Shown: one piece after another, positions 32,080 to 39,241 of the stretch
Layout: every line of letters starts with the position of its first letter
Numbering within the stretch: position 1 is the stretch's first letter
Assembly: GCF_024198255.1 (NCBI RefSeq)
Contig: NZ_JAJVKW010000012.1
Coordinates: forward strand, 307,458 to 371,457
Direction: 5' to 3'
DNA: 64,000 nt
Source of the DNA: Myxococcus guangdongensis
GTDB taxonomy: Bacteria; Myxococcota; Myxococcia; Myxococcales; Myxococcaceae
Notes under the pieces: generated by a model
What the model saw: only the letters and a program-made list of their open reading frames with translations
Told to the model about the DNA's origin: nothing
The model's database searches: none
Program-made: the position numbers and the translations under genes

Positions 32080-34106
32080 GCGACGCGAAGACGCTGCTGT
32101 TCCTCGAGGACGACAAGGACTTGCAGAGCCTGGTGTGCGCCTTCCTCCGGGAGAAGGGCTTCCGGGTGGAGGCGGCGCGCACGGCGGCGGAGGCGCGGGC
32201 GGTGCTGGCGAAGGTGCCGGTGGACGCGGCCATCGTGGACGGCCTGTTGCCGGGGGTGACGGGGGCGGACTTCATCCGCGAGCTGCGCGGCAAGCTGCCG
32301 GACCTGCCGGTGTTGTTCGCGTCGGCGTTCTGGAAGGACCTGAAGAGCCACGAGCTGCTCACGCGTCAGCTCAAGGTGGCGCGCATCATCCACAAGCCGT
32401 ACCGGCCGGATGAGCTGTACCTCTGGGTGAGCCAGCTGTTCACCAAGGCGTTGCCGCCGGCGCCGGCGGGGCCTCGGGCGTTGGCGGACGTGGACCCGGT
32501 GCGCGACGAGCTGGCGGCGAGCCTGGTGGCGCTCAACGAGGAGTACGGCGCGCGGCTGAAGGACAAGGTGGGCGGGCTGGAGGCGCTCTTGTCCGCGGCG
32601 CGCGCGGGCAATGGGGGCGCGCTGGATGAGGCGAGCATGGTCGTGCACAAGCTGCATGGCACGGCGGGCAGCTATGGCTTCACGGAGGTGAGCCTCGCGG
32701 CGGGGCGGCTGGAGGAGGGGCTCCGGGCGGGGAAGGACGGCGGGCGGGTGGACTGGGGGTTGGTGGACGTGGCGTTCCGCGAGCTGGCGGCGACGGCGTC
32801 CGTGCAGGTGACGCCGCCGGTGCGCAAGGACGGGCCCGCGGCGATGTTGCCGACGGAGGGGGTGTTGCTGGTGGTGGACGAGGACCGGGCGGTCCTCGAG
32901 GAGGCGGAGCGGCTGGGGCGCGCGCACGTGGTGCGGGTGTTGCCGGCGCGCACGGCGGACGAGGCGGTGGTGTTGGCGCGCAGGCAGTGGGTGGACGGGG
33001 TGCTCATCCACATGCACCTGGGGGGGGAGATGGGCGGCATCCAGGCGGCGCACGAGCTGCGGTCCGCGGAGGGGATGGGCTCGTTGCCGTTGGGCTTCAC
33101 GGGGGCGTCGGGCGGGTTGGAGGACCGGGTGGCGGCGGCGCACGCGGGCGGCTCGTTGTTCCTGCCCAGGCCCTTCACGGCGACGGACTTCTCGGCGGCG
33201 GCGGAGCGGATGGTGGCGGCGCGGCGACCGGAGCGCTCGCGGGTGTTGGTGGTGGACGACGACCCGGAGGCGATTGCTGCGTTGGTGCACGCGCTGGCGA
33301 GCGAGCAGATTGAGGTGGTGGGGTTGGGGGACGCGCACCGGCTGATGGAGGCGTTGGCGGAGCATCGGCCGGACCTGTTGTTGCTGGACGTGCAGATGCC
33401 GGGGCCGAGCGGGTTCGACTTGTGTCGGATTCTGCGGTCGATGCCGGCGTGGCAGGAGCTGCCGGTGTTGCTGATTACGGCGCACCTGGGGTTGGAGTTC
33501 CGGCTGGCGGCGTTCCAGGCGGGGGCGGACGACTACATCTCCAAGCCGGTGTTGAAGGAGGAGCTGCGGGCGCGGGTGCAGGCGCGGCTGGAGCGGGCGC
33601 GGCTGTCGCGTGAGCGCGCGGAGCGGGACGCGTTGACGGGGCTGATGTTGCGGCGGCCGTTCATCGAGGGGCTGCGGAGCCGGTTGTCGGAGGCGCAGCG
33701 TCAGCAGCGGCCGTTGTCGTTGTGCTTCCTGGACGTGGACCACTTCAAGCGGGTGAACGACAAGTACGGGCACCTGGCGGGGGACCGGGTGCTGACGCGG
33801 CTGGGGCGCCTGTTGGGGGCGCGGTTCCGGCGCGAGGACGTGCGTGGGCGCTGGGGAGGCGAGGAGTTCGTGGTGGGGCTGCTCGGCGAGACGGCGGCGA
33901 GCGCGAAGGCGATTCTGTCGCGGACGATGGCGGAGGTGGCGGAGATGACCTTCGACGGAGACGGCGGCGAGTCCTTCCGCGTGACGATGAGCGCGGGAAT
34001 CGCGGAGTCACCCGGGGACGGCGCGACGCTGGAGGCGCTGCTGCGCGTCGCGGACGCCCGACTGCACCGGGCGAAGACGAACGGGCGCAACCGCATCGAG
34101 GTGTGA
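32076..34106 (+). CDS. Multi-receiver, Hpt and GGDEF response regulator
   Basis: A 676-residue output protein. Order: receiver 1 (1-125, Asp in AIVDGLLPG), Hpt-like helical domain with HKLHG near residue 191, receiver 2 (about 255-385) whose phospho-acceptor region reads LIHMHLGG and therefore lacks the Asp, receiver 3 (about 390-510, LLLDVQMPG), and a GGDEF domain (about 525-676) with the active-site motif GGEEF in RWGGEEFVV. An intact GGEEF signature predicts cyclic di-GMP synthesis. It overlaps the hybrid kinase gene, so phosphate from the kinase can pass through Hpt to the third receiver and on to cyclase control. Confidence 0.92.
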   Translation: MSDAKTLLFLEDDKDLQSLVCAFLREKGFRVEAARTAAEARAVLAKVPVDAAIVDGLLPGVTGADFIRELRGKLPDLPVLFASAFWKDLKSHELLTRQLKVARIIHKPYRPDELYLWVSQLFTKALPPAPAGPRALADVDPVRDELAASLVALNEEYGARLKDKVGGLEALLSAARAGNGGALDEASMVVHKLHGTAGSYGFTEVSLAAGRLEEGLRAGKDGGRVDWGLVDVAFRELAATASVQVTPPVRKDGPAAMLPTEGVLLVVDEDRAVLEEAERLGRAHVVRVLPARTADEAVVLARRQWVDGVLIHMHLGGEMGGIQAAHELRSAEGMGSLPLGFTGASGGLEDRVAAAHAGGSLFLPRPFTATDFSAAAERMVAARRPERSRVLVVDDDPEAIAALVHALASEQIEVVGLGDAHRLMEALAEHRPDLLLLDVQMPGPSGFDLCRILRSMPAWQELPVLLITAHLGLEFRLAAFQAGADDYISKPVLKEELRARVQARLERARLSRERAERDALTGLMLRRPFIEGLRSRLSEAQRQQRPLSLCFLDVDHFKRVNDKYGHLAGDRVLTRLGRLLGARFRREDVRGRWGGEEFVVGLLGETAASAKAILSRTMAEVAEMTFDGDGGESFRVTMSAGIAESPGDGATLEALLRVADARLHRAKTNGRNRIEV

Positions 34107-34112
34107 GCCTCG

Positions 34113-35690
34113 TCACTCGCCCGGGGGCTCGGTCAGCACGAGCAGTCCGCGCGACGTGTCCACCACGTAGACATGGCCATCACCGGGCACCTGGAGCCCG
34201 GTGGCGCCTTCCTCCATCGAGTCCCCGCGTCCCGGGTCCGTCTCGCGGAAGCTGTTGAAGTACGCCACCTCGCGCGGGTTCGTGGGGTTGCTCACGTCCA
34301 GCACGCGCAGCCCCTCCTGGTGGTACGTCACGTACAGCCGCGAGCCCCTCAACTCCATCGCTCGCGGTGACACCACGGCGCGCAGGCCGTACTCGCCCAT
34401 CTTCACGATGTGACGCGGCTCGCTGACATCCAGCGCGCGCAGCCGCGCCCCCATGCCCATGCTGCTCTCGAACGCCACGACGCGCCCGCCGAACGTGCCC
34501 ACCGCGCTCGCGCGGCTGTTGGCGTACGGATACGTGTACTGCCCCAGCACCCGGACCCCCGAGGACGCGCGCGCGTCGACGACCTGCAGCCCCGCGCCCC
34601 GGTGATTCACATACAGCCGGCCCTGGTAGCTCACCGGGCCCCGGGAGGACGGCTGGTCCGGCATGCGCATGCCGGAGACGATGCGCTCGAGCAGCCGCGG
34701 CTCGGTGGGCTGGCTGATGTCGAACATCAAGGTGCCCACCGTGGCATCCGTGGACACGGCATAGAGCCGGTCCCCATCCACGCTCACCATCGACACCCCC
34801 GGCACGGCCGTCGCGGACACGCGGCGCACCAGCACCGGCGCCGAGGGCACGGAGACATCGAGCACCACCAACCCCGAGCTGGCGCTCGCGACATAGAGCA
34901 TCCCGCCCTTGAACGTCGCGCCCCGCCAGTCCGTGTCCCCCGGCGTGCTCAGCTCCGCCACGTGCACCGGCACCGCCGGGTCGCTCACGTCGAACACCGT
35001 GAGCCCACCGGGCCGCCCACGCCGGTCCTGCGAGATGACATACGCATGGTCGTCGACGCGCTGCACGTCCACGGGCTGGCCCAACCTCACCGCGCGCTCG
35101 GACACCAGCCGCATCCCGCCGGAGATTTCATGCTCGCCCTGGAAGCGCGTGACGCGCTCGGCGCGGAACGTCCCCGACTCCACCAGCACCCCGTCCCGGC
35201 ACCGCGTGAAGCACCCCGTGACGACGCGAGGGTTCACCGCGTTGCAGCCCGCGAAGGTGAACAGCCCTCCATCCTGCGACTGGCTGGCGATGAGCAGCGT
35301 CCGCGTGTCCCAGACACCGGCCACGGCGCTGGCCCCCTGCACCTGCTCGGGCGTGCCCGCCGCGTTCAGCTTGAATCCCCCACCCAGGGGCACGAACCGC
35401 GCGGGCGCGCCGTTGCGCGCATCGATGCGCAAGAGGCTGCGATACACCCCCATGCGCTCCAACTGCTCCAGCGTGTGGCGTCGACACCCGGACAGGTCGA
35501 ACGACTCCAGGCTGCCGCACGCGGCCTCGTTCTCGAGGACGCCGCAGACGGACAAGGGTCCGTGGTCGCTCCAGTCGCCGAGCTCCTCGAGCGGCGTGTA
35601 GCGCCCATCCCAAGGGGGCGCATCGGAGGACGCGCAGCCCGTCGCCAAGCAGGCGAGCAGTGCCATCGACGCAAGAAGCGCGGGCTGCAT
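34113..35690 (-). CDS. LVIVD-repeat outer-surface lipoprotein
   Basis: A 525-residue exported lipoprotein (signal peptide MQPALLASMALLACLATGC, lipobox Cys19). Residues about 165-525 form a beta-propeller of LVIVD-type repeats, each with a pattern like GLVVLDVSVPSAPVLV, RLYAVS or GLRVLDVSNPTNPREV. An N-terminal Cys-rich domain (CGVLENEAACG, GCRRH, AGCNAVNPRVVTGCFTRC) precedes it. The ATG at 35690 has AGGAGG at six bases, the best ribosome site in this area. Its role is probably adhesive or scaffolding on the cell surface; I cannot say more. Confidence 0.87.
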   Translation of the reverse strand: MQPALLASMALLACLATGCASSDAPPWDGRYTPLEELGDWSDHGPLSVCGVLENEAACGSLESFDLSGCRRHTLEQLERMGVYRSLLRIDARNGAPARFVPLGGGFKLNAAGTPEQVQGASAVAGVWDTRTLLIASQSQDGGLFTFAGCNAVNPRVVTGCFTRCRDGVLVESGTFRAERVTRFQGEHEISGGMRLVSERAVRLGQPVDVQRVDDHAYVISQDRRGRPGGLTVFDVSDPAVPVHVAELSTPGDTDWRGATFKGGMLYVASASSGLVVLDVSVPSAPVLVRRVSATAVPGVSMVSVDGDRLYAVSTDATVGTLMFDISQPTEPRLLERIVSGMRMPDQPSSRGPVSYQGRLYVNHRGAGLQVVDARASSGVRVLGQYTYPYANSRASAVGTFGGRVVAFESSMGMGARLRALDVSEPRHIVKMGEYGLRAVVSPRAMELRGSRLYVTYHQEGLRVLDVSNPTNPREVAYFNSFRETDPGRGDSMEEGATGLQVPGDGHVYVVDTSRGLLVLTEPPGE

Positions 35691-35941
35691 CGCGTACCTC
35701 CTGGGTGGGGAGCCACGCGCCGGCCAGCGGGCTCCCGCTCCAGGAGTGTAGGAATGAGGTCGCCCGCGCGGGAAGCGCACGTCCCCGCGGAGTGGTGAAC
35801 GCCATACGTCTTGGGGGATGTGCTCTGTGTTCGCACCCACCCACCACGGCGGATGCGCCACCCCCGGTGTCCACGGGTCCACATCCCGCGCGGGAGCGAC
35901 GGCTGGCCCGCACGCCTGGTCCGGGGGGCCCACCCGACGAT

Positions 35942-35966
35942 GCGCCGATTCGCCCTGAATCGGCGC
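35942..35966. promoter_or_regulatory. Perfect 10-bp inverted repeat in a divergent promoter region
   Basis: GCGCCGATTC and GAATCGGCGC are perfectly complementary around a 5-base spacer (GCCCT). The element sits 38 bases before the flavoprotein start at 36004 and in the 313-base gap to the divergent lipoprotein at 35690. A dimeric regulator site or an attenuator hairpin are both possible. The rest of the gap shows no other clear motif. Confidence 0.55.
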
Positions 35967-36003
35967 TCTCCCGCCAGAAAGGGCTCCCGTTTAGTTCTTC
36001 ACC

Positions 36004-36942
36004 ATGAACGACACACAGGTGAAGGACGTGGTGATTGTGGGGGGCGGCCCGGCGGGCCTGAGTGCCGCGCTGATTCTGGGCCGAGGCCGCAAGCGGGTGC
36101 TGCTGTGCGACGCGGGCGCGCCGCGCAACGAGCGGGCGGAGCACATGCACGGCTTCGTCACCCGGGACGGCATCCCCCCCGCGGAGTTTCGCGCCATCGG
36201 CCGCGAGCAGCTCCGCCCCTACGACGTCGACGTGCGCAACGTGCGCGTCGAGCGCATCGAGCCCAAGGGGACGCGCTTCCTGGTGACGCTGAGCGACGGC
36301 CAACGCGTCGAGGCCCGCAAGGTGCTGCTGACCACGGGCATGGTGGACCAGGTGCCGGACCAGCCCGGCTTCCGCGAGCTGTGGGCGCACAGCGTCTTCC
36401 AGTGTCCGTACTGCCACGGCTGGGAGATTCGGGACCGGGGCTGGGGCGTGCTCGTCCATCAGGAGAACACGCATCACCCGTACGTCGACTTCGTCCTCTT
36501 CCTGAAGGGCTGGACCTCCAGCCTCACGCTCTACACCCAGGGCGGGCTGGCGCTGACCGCCGAGCAGCGCGAGTCCCTGCGCCGCGCCGAGGTGCGCGTC
36601 GTCGAGGGCAAGGTGCGCGGCCTCATCCCCACCCAGGACGGACAGCGCCTGGAGGCGGTGGAGCTGGAGGACGGCACGCGCGTGCCGCAGGAGTACCTCT
36701 TCGCGCACCCGCCCCAGAAGCAGACGGCGCTGGTCCAGGACCTGGGGCTCGCGCTCGACGAGCTGGGCTTCGTCAAGGTGGGCCCGACGCTGGAGACCTC
36801 CGTGCCTGGCATCTACGCGGCGGGAGACCTCACCACGCGCCTGCAGGGCGCGCTGGTGGCCGCGTCGGCGGGAGCAATGGCGGCCTACACGTTGAACCAC
36901 CTGTTGAACATCGACTCCCTGGGGCAGCCCCACGCGGGCTGA
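36004..36942 (+). CDS. Thioredoxin reductase-like flavoprotein with CxxC and no evident NADPH motif
   Basis: A 312-residue flavoprotein. FAD-binding GGGPAG (13-18) is at the N-terminus, the redox motif CPYC is at 134-137, and the closing FAD motif (VPGIYAAGDLTTRLQGALVA) is near residue 265-285. In ordinary thioredoxin reductases, a second Gly-rich Rossmann motif (GxGxxA) follows the CxxC by about 15 residues; here the region reads GVLVHQENTHHPYVDFVLF and lacks it. The reductant may thus not be NADPH. Residues are otherwise like the low-molecular-weight thiol/dithiol oxidase branch. The gene precedes an AraC-type regulator by 45 bases. Confidence 0.9.
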   Translation: MNDTQVKDVVIVGGGPAGLSAALILGRGRKRVLLCDAGAPRNERAEHMHGFVTRDGIPPAEFRAIGREQLRPYDVDVRNVRVERIEPKGTRFLVTLSDGQRVEARKVLLTTGMVDQVPDQPGFRELWAHSVFQCPYCHGWEIRDRGWGVLVHQENTHHPYVDFVLFLKGWTSSLTLYTQGGLALTAEQRESLRRAEVRVVEGKVRGLIPTQDGQRLEAVELEDGTRVPQEYLFAHPPQKQTALVQDLGLALDELGFVKVGPTLETSVPGIYAAGDLTTRLQGALVAASAGAMAAYTLNHLLNIDSLGQPHAG

Positions 36943-36987
36943 CGCCGGCTTGAGCCCGGCCCCGCCAACCGCTACGAGAAGGACTCC

Positions 36988-37869
36988 ATGGCGTCCACCG
37001 AGCAGTCCTGTGTGCATCCCTCCTCCACGCTGCGCCAGGACTTCGAGGAGAAGCGGCGGCTCACCTGGGTGGGCTCGCTGGGGCCCGTGGCGCCCCTGCG
37101 AGTCTCTCCCCGCTCCTCGGTCCACCCGTACGCCGCCGTCGTGCTGGTGCTGAAGGGCGAGTCCCGCGTGCGGCACGTGGGAGAGCTGGTGCTGCGCGCG
37201 GGGGACGTGCACCTGATTCCACCCGGGGATGCGCACGGCCGCGAGCACTCGGACGCGCAGGGCCTGGGGCTGGGCTTCTATCCCGAGGCCCTCTCCGCGA
37301 ACGCCGAGGAGCGCGAGGCGCGACTGGGCCCCCTGCTCCGCGTGCGCGCGGGCTGTCACCCCGTCTTGCGTCCCACCAGCGTGCAGCGCCGCCGCCTGCT
37401 GCGGTGGATGCGCCTGATGGAGGAGGAGCAGACCCGCAACGAGCGCGGCAACGAGGAGGCGAGCCTGTCCCTCCTGCGGCTGGTGCTCATCGAGCTGGAG
37501 CGGATGGCCTCCCCGGAGGCCCTCACCGAGCCCGCCTCCGTGGGCCTCAGTCGCCGGGCGCTCACGTACATCGAGACCCACTGTCTGGAGCCCTTGTCCC
37601 TGGCGAAGGTGGCGAAGGAGCTGGGGCGCTCGGCCCCGCACGTCGCGGGCGTGGTGCGCCAGGAGACGGGGCGCACCGTGGGCGAGTGGATTCTCGAGTG
37701 CCGGATGGCCGAGGCCCGCAGCCGGCTGCGCCACACCGATGAGCGCGTGGACATCGTCGCGGACCGGGTGGGTTACGCGGACGTGACGCACTTCATCCGC
37801 CTGTTCCGCCGCGTGCATGGTGTGACACCCGCCGCATGGAGGCGACGCATGGCGCCAGGGGTGCGCTGA
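36988..37869 (+). CDS. AraC-family transcriptional regulator with cupin sensor
   Basis: A 293-residue regulator. The N-terminal cupin (about 25-115, HPYAAVVLVLKGESRVRHVG, then GDVHLIPPGDAHG) is the likely ligand-sensing part; the C-terminal ~100 residues carry the two AraC helix-turn-helix motifs (LSLAKVAKELGRSAPHVAGV and VDIVADRVGYADVTHFIRLF) and the RRVHGVTPAAWRR ending. Placed in series with the flavoprotein gene, it probably controls that gene and itself. The ATG at 36988 follows GAGAAGGA. Confidence 0.92.
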   Translation: MASTEQSCVHPSSTLRQDFEEKRRLTWVGSLGPVAPLRVSPRSSVHPYAAVVLVLKGESRVRHVGELVLRAGDVHLIPPGDAHGREHSDAQGLGLGFYPEALSANAEEREARLGPLLRVRAGCHPVLRPTSVQRRRLLRWMRLMEEEQTRNERGNEEASLSLLRLVLIELERMASPEALTEPASVGLSRRALTYIETHCLEPLSLAKVAKELGRSAPHVAGVVRQETGRTVGEWILECRMAEARSRLRHTDERVDIVADRVGYADVTHFIRLFRRVHGVTPAAWRRRMAPGVR

Positions 37870-37901
37870 ACGGGCGTTCTCTATTTTGTTGGGCGAATGG
37901 A

Positions 37902-37930
37902 TTGACAGGAAACTGTCATCTGGGTAGTTC
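37902..37930 (+). promoter_or_regulatory. Candidate promoter overlapped by a palindrome
   Basis: TTGACA at 37902-37907, a 17-base spacer and TAGTTC at 37925-37930 resemble a weak sigma-70-type promoter pointing to the small gene at 38011. TGACAG-GAAA-CTGTCA (37903-37918) overlaps the -35 box and would be a natural operator. It could instead be a hairpin closing the AraC gene. Confidence 0.35.
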
Positions 37931-38010
37931 CGGGCCATGCCGACGCCGATGAGGGACTCATCGGGAGCACGCCTTTCCAGGGCTGCTCCCCGAGGGGCGG
38001 TTGCGTGCCC

Positions 38011-38247
38011 ATGCTTCAGCGCAGGGTGGTGTCGCTGATGGCGACGCGAGCGAGTCGAGGTGGCAAGGGCGCGGTGCGGCCCGTGTGTCGCAACCCGGAG
38101 GAGGCGTCCACCGCGCTGGAGGGGGGAGGCGCGCCGCCGCTGCTGTGTCCGTTCTGGTTCAACCTGGGCCCGCAGGTGGCGGCCAACGACTCGGAGTCTC
38201 CTTCCCGCGGGAAGCGTCGCCGCAAGGGAGGCTCCTCGGAGTCCTGA
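38011..38247 (+). CDS. Possible small basic protein, 78 residues
   Basis: A short frame with basic ends (MLQRRVVSLMATRASRGGKG and a KRRRKGG tail) and a central LLCPFWFNLGPQ. I know no family for it. A promoter-like element and palindrome lie about 90 bases upstream, and it is convergent with the LysR gene (13 bases apart), which gives modest support. It could equally be spurious. Confidence 0.35.
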   Translation: MLQRRVVSLMATRASRGGKGAVRPVCRNPEEASTALEGGGAPPLLCPFWFNLGPQVAANDSESPSRGKRRRKGGSSES

Positions 38248-38259
38248 GCGACGCGGGCT

Positions 38260-39165
38260 TCAGTCCGCCGTGTCGCGCCCCGAGCGGGACACCGTCTCGT
38301 GGGCGAGGACGCGGAAGTGCTGCGCGGCGGGGGAGGGCCGCCGTCCGGGGAAGGCCACCACCAGCTCCGCGTGGCCGGGCGCGCCGCTCAAGGGGCGGAA
38401 CACGACGCCCTTGGGACACAGGGCCTGCGAGGACGCGGGCGCGATGGTCAGCCCCAGCCCCGCCTCCACCATGCCGACGACGGAGGGCCACGAGCGCGCC
38501 TCCTGTCGGATGTTGGGCGAGAAGCCCGCGGCCAGGCACATGCTCGTGACCAGGTCATGCAGGCCGGGCGCGGAGTGGCGCGGGAACAGCACGAAGGGCT
38601 CGTGCGCCAGCGAGGACAGCGCCACGACACGCTGCCGCGCGCGAGGGTGACGGGCGGGCAGGGCGAGCACGAAGCGCTCGCGCAGGAGCCGCTCCACGGT
38701 GAGGCCCTCGTGGCGGAAGGGCGCGCGCAGGATGGCGAGGTCCAGCTCCCCCGAGGCCAGCGCGGCGCCGACGTTGAGCGTCTCGCTGTCATCCAGCTCC
38801 AGCTTCACCTTCGGGAAGCGCGTGCGGAAGCGCAGCACGATGTCCGGCAGCACGCCGAAGGCCGAGGACGCCGCGAAGCCGACGCGCAGCGTGCCCGTCT
38901 CGCCGCTCGCGGCCTCGCGCACGGCGTGGGTGGCGTCCACGCGTCGGGCGAGCAGCGCGCGAGCCTCCTCCAACAGCCGCGCCCCGGCGGCGGTGAGGGC
39001 CACGTGGCGGCTGGTGCGCGTGAGCAGCTCGACCCCCAGCTCGGACTCCAGCCGGCGGATCTGCTGGCTGAACGGCGGCTGGGCCATGCCGATGCGCGCG
39101 GCGGCGCGACCGAAGTGCAGCTCCTCCGCCACGGCGATGAAGAGCTGGAGTTGTCGGAATTCCAT
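38260..39165 (-). CDS. LysR-family transcriptional regulator
   Basis: A 301-residue LTTR: N-terminal winged HTH (MEFRQLQLFIAVAEELHFGR, AARIGMAQPPFSQQIRRLES, then ELLTRTSRHVALTAAG), linker helix, and an effector-binding domain of the CynR/CatR type with LRVGFAASSAFGVLPDIVLR near residue 95. It is divergent from the S9 peptidase gene, with a 76-base gap, the usual LTTR layout. A dyad ATATCG-AGA-CGATAT overlaps its own start codon. Confidence 0.93.
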   Translation of the reverse strand: MEFRQLQLFIAVAEELHFGRAAARIGMAQPPFSQQIRRLESELGVELLTRTSRHVALTAAGARLLEEARALLARRVDATHAVREAASGETGTLRVGFAASSAFGVLPDIVLRFRTRFPKVKLELDDSETLNVGAALASGELDLAILRAPFRHEGLTVERLLRERFVLALPARHPRARQRVVALSSLAHEPFVLFPRHSAPGLHDLVTSMCLAAGFSPNIRQEARSWPSVVGMVEAGLGLTIAPASSQALCPKGVVFRPLSGAPGHAELVVAFPGRRPSPAAQHFRVLAHETVSRSGRDTAD

Positions 39166-39178
39166 ATCGAGACGATAT
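39164..39178. promoter_or_regulatory. LTTR-like dyad overlapping the LysR start
   Basis: ATATCG-AGA-CGATAT is a perfect 15-base dyad that contains the T-N11-A pattern of LysR boxes. Its left half is part of the LysR start codon (39163-39165), so occupancy would block LysR expression. A half-site-like GATAT occurs again at about 39202, nearer the peptidase gene. Confidence 0.55.
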
Positions 39179-39241
39179 CCGTCTGGATGGGTGCCGAAAG
39201 AGATATTGGTCGTGAAGGATGCGACTCCCTAGCATCGGTGC

